Below, piece after piece: positions 33,601 to 42,103 of a stretch of DNA of 64,000 nt. Position 1 is the first letter of the stretch. Every line of letters begins with the position of its first letter. The stretch comes from Chloroflexota bacterium (lineage in GTDB: Bacteria > Chloroflexota > Anaerolineae > SpSt-313): assembly GCA_029553955.1 (NCBI GenBank), contig JAKPJZ010000119.1, positions 90,426 through 154,425 of the forward strand, in the 5' to 3' direction. The position numbers and the translations under genes are program-made. The notes beneath the pieces were generated by a model. The model did no database searches. It saw only the letters and a list, made by a program, of their open reading frames with translations, and had not been told where the DNA came from.

Positions 33601-33743
33601 GCTTGCGCAAAACGTAATGCGTAAAACGTAAGGGTGTCACTGTTGCGCATCGCGTGTTGTGTTGTGCGACTACCCCTTACGGAACACGCAACACGCAACA
33701 TGTGAGCGGCTTGCGTTTCACGTTTTACGCATTACGTTTTACG
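33601..33743. repeat. GCGTAAT/AACGTAA unit hairpin
   Basis: GCAAAACGTAATGCGTAAAA with CGTAAGGG is mirrored by ACGTTTTACGCATTACGTTT. The loop contains GTGTTGTGTTG and CGCAACACGCAACA. It starts immediately after the stop codon of the glycyl radical enzyme (33744-33746 on the minus strand). Confidence 0.85.
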
Positions 33744-36152
33744 TCACAATTGGTGCGACTCGCGTGCAATGATCTCGTCCTGGATCTCTTTGCCCAGGCC
33801 GACAAAGTAGGCGTTGTAGCCAGTGACGCGCACCAGCAGGTTGCTGTACTCTTCGGGGCGCAGTTGCGCTTCGCGCAGGGTGGCGGCGTCGACGACGTTG
33901 ACCTGCAGGCAGGTGCCGCCGACGCGGCCGTAGGCGCGCAAGAGCGCGGCGAGCTTGACGCGCGACTCGGGGTTGGCGAGCAGGCTGGGGCTAAAGCTCA
34001 TAGTGTGGCTCGCGCCGTTGGGCGCCGTCTCGAGGCCCAGGCTGCCCACGCTCTTGATCACCGCCGTCGGCCCGGTGCGGTCGGCCCCGTTCACCGGGCA
34101 GACGGCGTTGGAGAGGAACTGGCCGCGCCGCCGTCCGTCGGGTGTGGCCGCGGTGCTGGGGGCATAGGCGATCCAATAGTTCCACGAGAGGTAGCCGCCG
34201 CGGTAGCGCTTGCCGGTGGGCGAAGTGTGGCGGAAGGCCTCCTCCGTCCAGGTGCGGCTGAGCTCGCGGGCGATGGCGTCGGCATAGGCGTCGTCGTTGC
34301 CATACTTGGGCGCCTTGTTCACGAGCATCTGGCGCAGCGGCTCGTCGCCCTCGAAATTGGCGGCGAGCGCGCTCAGCAGCCGCTCCCAGCCGACCTGGCC
34401 CTCGCCGTAGACCAGCTTTTTCACCGCGGCCAGGCTGTCGGCGGCGGTAGCCAGCGCCACGCCCTCCACAGTGAGGAAGTTAAAGTGCGCTCCGCCGGCG
34501 TTGGAGTCGCGCCCACTCTCGAGGCAGCCGCCGACCAGGGCGCTCAGGTAGGGCACCGGCTCCCAGCGCGCGCGGCCGGCATCGGCCATGTCGTTGACGC
34601 GGATGATCCAGCGCACCAGGTGCGTGAGCTGCGCCTTGGTGGCGGCCATGAACTCGTCAAAGCCGGCAAAGCGCCGTGGGTCGCCGGTGCGCGGGCCAAT
34701 CGGCCGGCCCGTGGCCATATCGCGCCCGTTGTTGAGCGCCAGCTCCACCGCCTTGGCCAGGTTGAGGTTGACATCGACCGTGCCCGAGCGGTCGTCGCCG
34801 GCCAGAGTGTTCTCGAGGCAGCCGACGGGGGCATAGTCCCACAGGCGCTCCTCGGGCAGGCCCTGCCAGCGCAGGCCGGCCATGGCCTGCTCGTCGAAAT
34901 TGATGAGGAACGGCGCGCCCTGCGCCCGGGCGAGCATCTCCACCAGGCGCTGCAGCAGGCGGTCGGGGGTGCGGGCGTGGATGCGCACGTTGGGCTTGGG
35001 CTCGAGCAGGTTCATCTCTTCGATGACCTCGAGCATGAGGTAGGTGAGGTCATTCGAGGCGTCGTTGCCCGCGGCGTCCATCCCCGCCAGGGTGATGAGC
35101 TGGCCGAACGACGCGTTGATGCCCTGGTTGGTGCCCACCCAGCCCTGGTAGTCGTACACATAGTTGTGCTTGATCCACAGGCACTCGAGCCACTCTTTGG
35201 CCTCGCGGCGCGTGAGGCGGCCCGCGGCCAGGTCGGCCTGGTAGTAGGGGTAGAGGTACTGGTCGACGCGGCCCGGCGACACGCCCGGCCCCGGGTAACT
35301 CTCGGCGGCCATGACCAGCATGTGCGTGGTCCAGAGGGCCTGCAGCGCCTCGGGGAAGGTCTCGGGTGGCTGCCAGGGCACCTTGCGCACGATGCGCGCG
35401 ATCTCCACGAGCTCCGCCTGCCGCGTGGGGTTGCTCTCGCCCGCGGCCAGGCGCTCGGCCTCGGCGGCGTAGCGCTCGCCGAAAGCGCGCACGGCCTCGC
35501 CGCAGATGACGATGGCCCGCGCCAGCTCGCGGCGCTCGCGGCCGGCGGCCGGGTCGCTCCACACGGCCTGCGCCTCGGCGGCGATGCCCTGCCAGCCCAG
35601 GCGCAGCGCCTTGGGGTAATCGGGCACCAGGTGGCCGGGCACGGCGGCGCAGTTGCCCACGCCGTGGTCGTTGAGCACCTGCCATTCCTTGAAGAAGGCC
35701 TGCTCGGCGCGGTCGCGGGCGCGCGCCTCGTCCTTGTTCAGGCAGCGCGAGAGGGCGGTGCTGAACTGGCCGCCGACGACGAGCTCGCCCTCCAGGATCT
35801 GCACCGGCAGGTAGCGCAGCAGCACCTCGCGGAAAAAGAGGGCGCGGCGCACGGCCAGCGGCTCATCCCAAAAGCCCACGGGCAGCGCCACCGGCGTCGC
35901 CGCGGCCAGCAGGTAGCTGCGAAAGCCGGGCTGGAAGAGGGCCACCTCGGGCACGTTAGTCCAGTTCCACATCGAGTAGACCACGTCCCACGGCGTGCCG
36001 GTGGTGTAGGCGCGCACCTCGTTGGTGAAGGGGCGCTCGTAGAAGGACCAGTACTCATCGCGCAGGCGCTGCACGCGGGGCGAGAGGGTGCGGGCGGCCG
36101 ACCAGAGCTGGCCGGGGGCCACGGCGAAGCAGCGCTCAGGGGTGGCGGGCAT
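33744..36152 (-). CDS. Glycyl radical enzyme (pyruvate formate-lyase superfamily), substrate unassigned
   Basis: An 802-residue GRE. The active-site Cys is Cys445 in 'DYAPVGCLENTLAG' (GCxE). The glycyl radical loop near the C terminus is 'RVTGYNAYFVGLG', with Gly778. The whole barrel is present and the length suits dehydratase, lyase and decarboxylase GREs. The context around the Cys (GCLEN) does not match the choline-lyase, glycerol-dehydratase, isethionate-lyase or hydroxyphenylacetate decarboxylase patterns that I know, so the reaction is open. The ATG at 36152 follows AAGGAGGGATGCCT. It has its own promoter (36239-36267). A matching activase is at 29896. Glycyl radicals are oxygen-sensitive, implying anaerobic or microaerobic metabolism. 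Confidence 0.93.
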   Translation of the reverse strand: MPATPERCFAVAPGQLWSAARTLSPRVQRLRDEYWSFYERPFTNEVRAYTTGTPWDVVYSMWNWTNVPEVALFQPGFRSYLLAAATPVALPVGFWDEPLAVRRALFFREVLLRYLPVQILEGELVVGGQFSTALSRCLNKDEARARDRAEQAFFKEWQVLNDHGVGNCAAVPGHLVPDYPKALRLGWQGIAAEAQAVWSDPAAGRERRELARAIVICGEAVRAFGERYAAEAERLAAGESNPTRQAELVEIARIVRKVPWQPPETFPEALQALWTTHMLVMAAESYPGPGVSPGRVDQYLYPYYQADLAAGRLTRREAKEWLECLWIKHNYVYDYQGWVGTNQGINASFGQLITLAGMDAAGNDASNDLTYLMLEVIEEMNLLEPKPNVRIHARTPDRLLQRLVEMLARAQGAPFLINFDEQAMAGLRWQGLPEERLWDYAPVGCLENTLAGDDRSGTVDVNLNLAKAVELALNNGRDMATGRPIGPRTGDPRRFAGFDEFMAATKAQLTHLVRWIIRVNDMADAGRARWEPVPYLSALVGGCLESGRDSNAGGAHFNFLTVEGVALATAADSLAAVKKLVYGEGQVGWERLLSALAANFEGDEPLRQMLVNKAPKYGNDDAYADAIARELSRTWTEEAFRHTSPTGKRYRGGYLSWNYWIAYAPSTAATPDGRRRGQFLSNAVCPVNGADRTGPTAVIKSVGSLGLETAPNGASHTMSFSPSLLANPESRVKLAALLRAYGRVGGTCLQVNVVDAATLREAQLRPEEYSNLLVRVTGYNAYFVGLGKEIQDEIIARESHQL

Positions 36153-36238
36153 AGGCATCCCTCCTTGGGGCATGGGGGAACCCTGCGAGGATTCGGAACC
36201 CTGGCAGGGTTGGCCGGGCAAGCCAGTGTTCTCTCTAG

Positions 36239-36267
36239 AGTATATGCAAAAGAAGAAGTGTGGCCAA
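36239..36267 (-). promoter_or_regulatory. Promoter of the glycyl radical enzyme
   Basis: On the minus strand TTGGCC (36267-36262), 17 bp, TATACT (36244-36239). It lies 87 bp upstream of the start codon; the leader contains AACCCTGCCAGGGTT, a small hairpin. Confidence 0.75.
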
Positions 36268-36723
36268 CGGCGCAGATGCGGCGGGCCTGAGGTGGAGGCT
36301 CAAGCGCGAGGAGAGCGCGTACATGCCACCTTTCTAGTAGAGGCGCCGCTGCCGTCTGTGATACATGCCGTAGGGCCGGAGCCGCGCCGGTGGAGCCTGT
36401 GCTCTTTCGTCGGGCCGGAGAACTGCCTGCAGAGGGTGTGCTCGGGATCCGCTTTCCCCGCCCCGGCAGCAGCCAGCTATCCCGCCCCGTGCCCCGCACG
36501 TGGCCACCACCCGGCACCGCCCCGGGGAGGGGTTGTGGCGAGTTTGGCGACGCGGCTGGACGCCCCGCGGAGCGTCCAGCCGCGTCGCCAAACTCGCCAC
36601 AACCCCTCAAAAGGCCTGTACCGGTCCAGTGCGGAGCATGAGGCCCGGTCGTGGTGCGCCGGCTACCTGTCAGCTGTAGCTCACCTGCGCATCATGGATG
36701 CACCCCGCAGGCTCGGCCACGAC
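36268..36723. repeat. Gap with a long palindrome and flanking decayed repeats
   Basis: Between the glycyl radical enzyme promoter and the end of the saccharopine-dehydrogenase-like gene. It contains the 82-bp palindrome 36527-36608 and sequences around 36470-36525 of the CCCGCACGTGG / CACCCGGCACCGCC kind that accompany such palindromes elsewhere. I see no gene. Confidence 0.6.
36527..36608. repeat. 82-bp near-perfect palindrome (rim-core family)
   Basis: Arms 36527-36567 and 36568-36608 pair with one mismatch next to the CCGCGG centre. The rim is GAGGGGTTGTGGCGAGTTTG. Confidence 0.93.
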
Positions 36724-37806
36724 TCATCCCATGCGCTGGTAGGTGATCCCCCTCATCGCCAACTCTTCCAGAAAGGCCTCGTGGTCCAGGCAGCCCTCCG
36801 GCGCATAGGCGCCCTTGGGCAGCCGGCCCGCGACCAGCCAGCGGGCGCAGATGGCGGCGGGGATGCCGGTGATCTTGCCCATGGTCTCGGCGGCGCCGAA
36901 GGAGACGGTGCACGGCGCGCCGCCCTTGCGGCCGATCACATCGACGCGCGCCCCCGAGGCAGGCACGCCGCCCAGGCGGAAGACGCCCTCGACGGCGTGG
37001 ACGATCTTGGCCATGCGCCGGTTCTTCTCAGGCGTGCCGATGAGGCCGATCTTGGCAAACGACGAGGCCATGGTGTTGTTCCAGTTGGGCACCAACGCCC
37101 CCTTGAGGCTGACCGTGCGCGCCTTGAGGTAGCGCGGGATGGTGAGCGGCTCGGGGTGCCCGCAGTGGAACACGCGCACCACGCCCAGGGGCTGGGGGAA
37201 TTCCACCTTCTCCACCCCACTGCCCGCGGGCACGTCGAGCCAGGCGCCATCCTTGTAGGTGGGCACCTGGCCGGTGACGGCATAGAAGACGTGCATGATG
37301 ACGGCCAGGCCGGTCGAGTCGGCAGACGAGCCGGCCCAGAAGACCCTGATCTCGTCGACCTCGTCGAGCTCGGCGGCGCCCTTTTTGGCCAGCAGGTTCG
37401 TCAGGCCGGGCGTCCAGCCGACGCCGGTGACCAACGTCATGCCCGCGGCTCGCGCGGCGCCGTCGAGTGCGAGCAGCTCCGCGATGGGGCCATAGTCGTC
37501 GCAGACGTCCACATAGTTCACACCCGCCTGCACCGCGGCCCGGGCCACCGGCGCAGCGTAGCGGTAGAAGGGGCCGATGCAGCCGACAGCGGCGTCGGCG
37601 CCCTTCATGGCGTTCACCAACGACTCCTCGCTGTTGGCGTCGACGAAACGGGCCTCGGCCTTGGCCCCCAGCTCGGCCGCCAGTCTCTTGGCCAGCTCGA
37701 CGCGATAGTCGGCGATGACCACCGTGCCCTCGTAGGTCTCCGCCAGATCGCGCACGGCGTGGCTGCCAACATCGCCACAGCCACCCAGGACGACGATTCT
37801 GCCCAT
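36724..37806 (-). CDS. Saccharopine dehydrogenase-family protein (NAD(P)-binding)
   Basis: A 360-residue protein with an N-terminal Rossmann fold: 'IVVLGGCGDVGSHAVRDLAE' at residue 4 (GxGxxG-type), 'VVIADYR' (acidic end of strand 2) and 'GADAAVGCIGPFYRYAAPVARAA'. 'NYVDVCDDYGPIAEL' and 'TGVGWTPGLTNLLAKKGA' are diagnostic of saccharopine dehydrogenase/LYS9-like proteins. The C-terminal part forms the substrate domain. Relatives act in lysine, carboxynorspermidine or unknown metabolism, so the substrate is left open. The start at 37806 follows AAAGGAGATGCACC; the frame is open upstream, but that start has no ribosome binding site. Confidence 0.88.
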   Translation of the reverse strand: MGRIVVLGGCGDVGSHAVRDLAETYEGTVVIADYRVELAKRLAAELGAKAEARFVDANSEESLVNAMKGADAAVGCIGPFYRYAAPVARAAVQAGVNYVDVCDDYGPIAELLALDGAARAAGMTLVTGVGWTPGLTNLLAKKGAAELDEVDEIRVFWAGSSADSTGLAVIMHVFYAVTGQVPTYKDGAWLDVPAGSGVEKVEFPQPLGVVRVFHCGHPEPLTIPRYLKARTVSLKGALVPNWNNTMASSFAKIGLIGTPEKNRRMAKIVHAVEGVFRLGGVPASGARVDVIGRKGGAPCTVSFGAAETMGKITGIPAAICARWLVAGRLPKGAYAPEGCLDHEAFLEELAMRGITYQRMG

Positions 37807-37952
37807 GGTGCATCTCCTTTCGATGAGGCAGACAAGACCAGACAATAGGTATTCTACCACCTCTACGTTGCGTCTGTCAATGCCGGGCTCGCTGACCGGA
37901 TCTGGCGCTACGCGCTATCCCGGTGCGGAGCCCCTAAAGCCCCCTGTCGTGC

Positions 37953-38222
37953 GGGTAAATCCCACAGTTGTGGGGCACCCGGGTGCTGGCCGGGTTATCT
38001 GCTCCGCTGCCTCCCCTTGGGCGCGGACAAGCCTGCACAGACCATGCCCCCGTGCGCCCGGCCCTGACCCGGGGTAGGGGTTTGGCGGGCTGGCTGGCGC
38101 TGCTGGCTGCCCCGCGGGGCAGCCAGCAGCGCCAGCCAGCCCGCCAAACCCCTACCCTAGAGGCCGGCACCGGGTTCGTGCGAAGCCCAAGAGCCGGTCG
38201 CCAACGATGATGGGATATACCC
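37953..38222. mobile_element. MITE-like element, GGGTRTATCCCA family, copy 3
   Basis: The left end GGGTAAATCCCACAGTTGT and right end AACGATGATGGGATATACCC are imperfect inverses. CTGTCGTGC (37944-37952) and CTGTCGTGT (38223-38231) are 9-bp flanking direct repeats with one difference. The interior differs from copies 1 and 2 and contains an 86-bp palindrome. Confidence 0.78.
38072..38157. repeat. Perfect 86-bp palindrome inside a MITE
   Basis: Arms 38072-38114 and 38115-38157 are exact reverse complements centred on CCCCG|CGGGG. The rim is GGGTAGGGGTTTGGCGGGCT. It lies within MITE copy 3. Confidence 0.94.
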
Positions 38223-38238
38223 CTGTCGTGTGGGGATA

Positions 38239-38267
38239 TTGGCCTACTGCGCAAAGGGGAGTAGAAT
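38239..38267 (+). promoter_or_regulatory. Promoter of the DUF362 gene
   Basis: TTGGCC (38239-38244), 17 bp, TAGAAT (38262-38267), directly next to the right flank of MITE copy 3 and about 45 bp before the start codon. Confidence 0.72.
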
Positions 38268-38311
38268 ACTCTCGCACGTGAGAACACGCAGCCAGGCAAA
38301 GGGAGGTGGCC

Positions 38312-39571
38312 GTGGCCAGTCGACCGGCAGTGGCGCTCGTGGAGTGCGACGACTATGCCCCCGAGCACGTGGAGGCCGCGCTGCGGCGGGCGGTGGACCT
38401 CCTCGGCGGCCTCGGCCGCTACGTGCGGCCGGGCATGCGCGTGGCGCTCAAGCCAAACCTGCTGCGGGCCATGCCCCCCGAGGCGGCGACGACGACCCAC
38501 CCCAGCGTGGTGCGCGCCGTGGTGCGCCTGGTGCAGGAATGCGGCGCCACGGCGGTGATCGCCGATTCGCCCGGCGGTCCCTTTACCCCGGCCCTGCTGC
38601 GCCGCCTCTACGAGAAGACCGGCATGCGCCAGGTGGCCGAAGAAACGGGGGCCGAGCTCAATTACGATACCGCCGTGGCCCGTGTGCCCAACCCCGAAGG
38701 CGGCCTGCTGCGCCTGGTAGAAGTGATCGCCGCCGTCGCCGGCGCCGATGTCGTGATCAACCTGCCCAAGCTCAAGACGCACAACCTGACCCGCCTCACC
38801 GTGGCTACCAAGAACCTCTTCGGGGTCATCCCGGGTGTGACCAAGCTGGGCTACCACGCCAAGCTGCAGGACGCGCTGGCCTTTTCGCAGGGTCTGATCG
38901 ATATCCTGCGCTGCGTGCGGCCGGTGCTCTCCATCGTCGACGGCATTGTGGCCATGGACGGCAATGGCCCGTCGGGGGGCGACCCGTTCGATGGGCGAGT
39001 GCTGCTCGCCGGGGCCGATGCTGTAGCCGTCGACGTCGTCGCCATGGCGCTCGTCGGCTGGGAGCCGCTGACCATGCCGGCGATCAAGGTGGCCGTCGAA
39101 TGGGGGCTGGCCACAGGCCGCGTCGAGGATATCGAGCTCCTGGGCGACCCCCTGGAGGGCCTGCGTTTCGCGGGCTTTCGCCCCGGCAGCGCCACCACCG
39201 TGGACCCCGGCCTCCTGCCCCATGGCCTGCAGCGCCTGCTGCTGCCGCTGATCGAGGCGCACGCGGTCGACGGCCGCCGGGCGGGCTCGGGCGAGGTCGC
39301 GGCCGAGTCGCTCGACGTGGGCACCGTGCCCGCCGGCATCCGGCGCTGGGCCACGCGCCAGCTCGTCGTAGCGCCGCAGGCCGGGGCGCGCTGCACCGGC
39401 TGCGGCTACTGCGCGGAGCACTGCCCGGTGGCGGCGATCGTCGTCAACGGCCGCCGCGCGCATATGGACCCCAAGCGCTGCATCCGCTGCTACTGCTGCC
39501 ACGAGCTGTGCCCGCAGCTCGCCGTCGAGCTGCACCGGCCCTGGCTCGGCCGCCTCTTCTTCGGCCAGTAG
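38312..39571 (+). CDS. DUF362 domain protein with C-terminal 2x[4Fe-4S] ferredoxin
   Basis: A 419-residue protein. The DUF362 domain spans about 1-310: 'PGMRVALKPNLLRAMPPEAA', 'GATAVIADSPGGPFTP', 'ADVVINLPKLKTHNLTRLTVATKNLFGVIPG' and 'SIVDGIVAMDGNGPSGG'. The C-terminal ferredoxin has 'CTGCGYCAEHCP' and 'CIRCYCCHELCP', each carrying one [4Fe-4S] cluster. DUF362 proteins are thought to take part in anaerobic electron transfer, but their reaction is unknown. The GTG at 38312 was chosen because AGGGAGG lies 5 nt upstream; a GTG two codons earlier overlaps it. A promoter is at 38239. Confidence 0.9.
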   Translation: MASRPAVALVECDDYAPEHVEAALRRAVDLLGGLGRYVRPGMRVALKPNLLRAMPPEAATTTHPSVVRAVVRLVQECGATAVIADSPGGPFTPALLRRLYEKTGMRQVAEETGAELNYDTAVARVPNPEGGLLRLVEVIAAVAGADVVINLPKLKTHNLTRLTVATKNLFGVIPGVTKLGYHAKLQDALAFSQGLIDILRCVRPVLSIVDGIVAMDGNGPSGGDPFDGRVLLAGADAVAVDVVAMALVGWEPLTMPAIKVAVEWGLATGRVEDIELLGDPLEGLRFAGFRPGSATTVDPGLLPHGLQRLLLPLIEAHAVDGRRAGSGEVAAESLDVGTVPAGIRRWATRQLVVAPQAGARCTGCGYCAEHCPVAAIVVNGRRAHMDPKRCIRCYCCHELCPQLAVELHRPWLGRLFFGQ

Positions 39572-39576
39572 CCTCT

Positions 39577-39713
39577 GTAGGGCGGGCTTTCCAGCCCGCC
39601 CAGCCCACGCCCGTGGGGCGGGCTTTCCAGCCCGCCCAGCCCACGCCCGTAGGGCGGCCTTTCCAGCCCGCCCAGCCCACGCCCGTGGGGCGGGCTTTCT
39701 AGCCTGCCCCACA
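39577..39713. repeat. 36-bp tandem repeat, four copies
   Basis: Units begin at 39577, 39613, 39649 and 39685 (last one shorter). Each is a GGGCGGGCT-TTCC-AGCCCGCCC hairpin followed by AGCCCACGCCC. The array starts 5 bp after the DUF362 stop codon. There are no spacers, so it is not CRISPR. Confidence 0.95.
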
Positions 39714-39810
39714 GGGCTTTGGCACATTTCTTGCTGGGCTATCACCTGCATCGCCTCTTCTGGCACCCTACTGCCCGCAGGCCGCAGGGCGGCGTTGCGG
39801 CCGATGAGGA

Positions 39811-41238
39811 GTGCGAGGGAGCTTGAGCCGTCAGCGGCGAGGAAGATTCTTCATCCTGTGCCTGGTAGCGTTCTTAGGACTTGCCATCCGCAAGCAGGTC
39901 TCTCTGCCCGCGCCGGCGAGCCTCTCGCGAGTCGCGCCGCCCTCCCAGGCTGCCGCGCGCGGGCAGGCCGGCCAGGCCGCCGAGAAGGTGTCGATCCTCG
40001 GCCCATGGGCTGGGCCCGACTCTGAGAGCTTTTGGGCCGTGGTGCGGCTGTTCGCCCAGCGCAGCGGCCTGAACGTCGCCGTCGAGTCGACCCCCGATGT
40101 GGCGCGCATTCTGGCCGGACGGCTCGAGGAGGGCGCTGTACCCGATATCGCCATCCTGTCGAACGTCGCCCTGGTGCAGCGCTATGCTCGGGCCGGCTGC
40201 CTCGTTCCCCTGCGGCGCGTGCTCGATGTGGAGCGCCTGGCCGCGAGCTACCCCGCAGGCTGGCTGGACCTCGTCAGTGTCGACGGCGAGCCTTACGGCC
40301 TGCTCTACCACGCCACCAACGAAAGCATCGTCTGGTACCGGCCAGCCGAGTTTCAGCGGCGTCGCTGGACCATACCGGCGACCTGGAGCGACCTCGTCAC
40401 CCTCAGCGGGCACATCGCCGGCCAGGGGCTCGCGCCATGGTCAGTCGGCCTGAAGGGCCGGGCGCTCGACGGCGCCGCCGGAACGGCCTGGATCGAGAAC
40501 CTCCTGCTGCGCAACGCCGGCCCCGATGCCTACGACCGCTGGGTGCGCCACGAGCTGCCCTGGACCGATCCGGCCGTGCGCCAGGCCTTCCTGGCGTGGG
40601 GCCAGATTGTCGGCCGCCCACGCCAGCTCACTGGCGGCGTCGCCAGGGCGCTCGCCAGCGATTCCGCCGAAGCCGCCCTGCGCCTGTACCAGGAGCTTCC
40701 AGAGGCGTATCTATGCCTGGGCGGCTCGGCAATCCAGCCCTTCATCGCCCAGCACTTCCCACAACAGGCCGCGGGCGAAGACTATGACTTTTTTGCCCTG
40801 CCGACGGCGAACGCTGGCGATGGGGCAACGGTTGTCGCCGGCGCCGATGTGCTTGTGCTCCTCAGCGACGCGCCCCAAGCCGGCCGTCTGCTGGCGCATC
40901 TGGCTTCCGACGAGGCCCAGGCCGCCTGGGCGCAGCGTGGCGGCTTTGTCGCCCTGAGCGGGGAGGTGCGAGCCGATGCCTATGCGGATACTCTGAGCCG
41001 CCGCGCTGCCGGGCAGATGCTCAATGCCGAAACCCTGCGCTTTGATGCCTCGGCCCAGATGCCGCCCGAGGTCGAACAGGCCTTTTGCCGGGCTGCCTGC
41101 GATTTTGCCGCCAACCCCGGCCGCCTCGAGGCCATTCTGGGAGAAGTGGAGGCGGTGGCGCGGCAGGCGTACCCGCAGCGTCGGGAGACTCCTGCGGCGC
41201 CGGCGGCGGCAGGCGAAGGAAGGTCTTTTCTGCCATAG
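39811..41238 (+). CDS. ABC-type sugar solute-binding protein (family 1), orphan
   Basis: A 475-residue exported protein. An Arg-rich N terminus and hydrophobic stretch ('FFILCLVAFLGLAI') form a signal sequence without a lipobox. The mature part resembles family 1 sugar-binding proteins: 'ESFWAVVRLFAQRSGLNVAVES', 'LEEGAVPDIAILSNVALVQRYARAGCLVPL', 'EPYGLLYHATNESIVWYRPAEF' and 'ATWSDLVTLSGHIAG'. No permease or ATPase gene is adjacent, so it is an orphan receptor or works with remote components. The GTG at 39811 starts the open frame; a TTG at 39823, preceded by GAGGGAGC, may be the real start. Confidence 0.82.
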   Translation: MRGSLSRQRRGRFFILCLVAFLGLAIRKQVSLPAPASLSRVAPPSQAAARGQAGQAAEKVSILGPWAGPDSESFWAVVRLFAQRSGLNVAVESTPDVARILAGRLEEGAVPDIAILSNVALVQRYARAGCLVPLRRVLDVERLAASYPAGWLDLVSVDGEPYGLLYHATNESIVWYRPAEFQRRRWTIPATWSDLVTLSGHIAGQGLAPWSVGLKGRALDGAAGTAWIENLLLRNAGPDAYDRWVRHELPWTDPAVRQAFLAWGQIVGRPRQLTGGVARALASDSAEAALRLYQELPEAYLCLGGSAIQPFIAQHFPQQAAGEDYDFFALPTANAGDGATVVAGADVLVLLSDAPQAGRLLAHLASDEAQAAWAQRGGFVALSGEVRADAYADTLSRRAAGQMLNAETLRFDASAQMPPEVEQAFCRAACDFAANPGRLEAILGEVEAVARQAYPQRRETPAAPAAAGEGRSFLP

Positions 41239-41328
41239 CCGCGGGGCCGGCTCGCAGGAGCCTACCCCCTTGCGGTTGCCCCGATGGACCGGCGGCTCGC
41301 CCGAGCTCCGGCAGTGATCACAGCACAC

Positions 41329-41378
41329 ACGGCAGAGGGGGCAGTTCGCTCGTCTGAGCGCACTGCCTCCTCTGCCGT
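41329..41378. terminator. Hairpin downstream of the solute-binding protein
   Basis: ACGGCAGAGG...GGCAGT pairs with ACTGCC...CCTCTGCCGT around a 16-base loop. It sits between converging genes and lacks a T tract, so termination is only probable. Confidence 0.55.
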
Positions 41379-41392
41379 CTTGCAGGGTCAGG

Positions 41393-41766
41393 CTAGCGCA
41401 GCGGCTGGCATTGGGGCAGATGTAGCTGGTGGTTGCACCGACGCGGAGCGCTTCGACCAGGGCGCCGCAGGCCGGGCAGGGCTGGCCGGTGCGGTAGCCC
41501 ACCTGCAAGTGCTCCGCATAGTGGCCGGGCTGGCCCCAGGCATCCTTTTCGCCAGGGCCGCCGCCCCAGCGTATGCCCTCCTGCAACACGTGCTGCATGG
41601 CCCCGTGCAAGCGCTGCACCTCTTCGGGGCCGAGGGCACGCGCGGGGGTGAGGGGATGCAGGCGAGCGTGCCAGAGGATATCCTGGATGTAGACGTTGCC
41701 GATGCCGGCCACCACCTGCTGATCGAGCAGGTACTTTTTCAGCGCGCCGCGCCCTGCAGCGGCCAC
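41393..41766 (-). pseudogene. Decayed formamidopyrimidine-DNA glycosylase (fpg) remnant
   Basis: Only the C-terminal half of Fpg/MutM is left. The helix-two-turn-helix block 'LKKYLLDQQVVAGIGNVYIQDILWHARLHPL' and the first zinc-finger pair 'CPACGALVEALRVGATTSYICPN' are clear. The catalytic N terminus (Pro2, Glu3) and the barrel are absent: upstream sequence does not continue the family. After 'SYICPN' one T appears to be missing. Restoring it gives CPNCQPLR and a stop at 41393-41395, whereas the present frame reads ASRCASL and runs on. The last zinc ligand is thus lost. The gene is truncated at the 5' side and frameshifted at the 3' side. Confidence 0.85.
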
Positions 41767-42044
41767 CTCTTGGTTGCATTGCCAGGCGCTCCCAGGCCCG
41801 CGATAGGGGATAGCGGCCGGAAACGGCGCAACATAAGGTGTCGGCCTGCGGCTTTGCTGCCTGACGGGTCCGGGACGTGAGTCGCAGCATGGCCCGACTC
41901 GCGACCGGGGCGCGAGCGCTGCCGAGTCGCCGGCAATCGACTAGACATAAGCTCACCAGGGCCCACAAGAGGCCAGCGTTCTCGGCTTTTACCCTGCGCT
42001 TACGCCCCTGTGGTGGCTACTGTAGGGGCACACATCGCGAAGGG
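41767..42044. other. Gap beyond the fpg remnant, no gene seen
   Basis: This 5'-side flank of the fpg remnant does not encode the missing N-terminal half of the glycosylase in any frame that I can recognise. It contains no strong repeat. The deletion or rearrangement that truncated fpg probably has its breakpoint near 41767. Confidence 0.45.
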
Positions 42045-42075
42045 TTGGACGGCCGGGGCCGGTACGACGTATAAT
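42045..42075 (+). promoter_or_regulatory. Promoter of the GNAT gene
   Basis: TTGGAC (42045-42050), a 19-bp spacer and TATAAT (42070-42075), 28 bp before the start codon. The spacer is longer than ideal. Confidence 0.6.
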
Positions 42076-42103
42076 CCTCCCACTGTGAGGCGAGGGGGGC
42101 GGT

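Noticed and set aside
29896..36152. Assigning the FAD oxidoreductase and M28 peptidase to the glycyl radical enzyme pathway.
   Set aside because: They share strand and order, but repeats separate all genes and no known pathway links them; co-function is not supported by sequence alone.
39444..39702. Open frames with repeated VGRAFQPAQPTP or GWAGWKARPT peptides.
   Set aside because: They are translations of the 36-bp hairpin tandem array after the DUF362 gene.
39577..39713. Possible CRISPR array (36-bp period).
   Set aside because: Units are directly adjacent without unique spacers and there are no cas genes.
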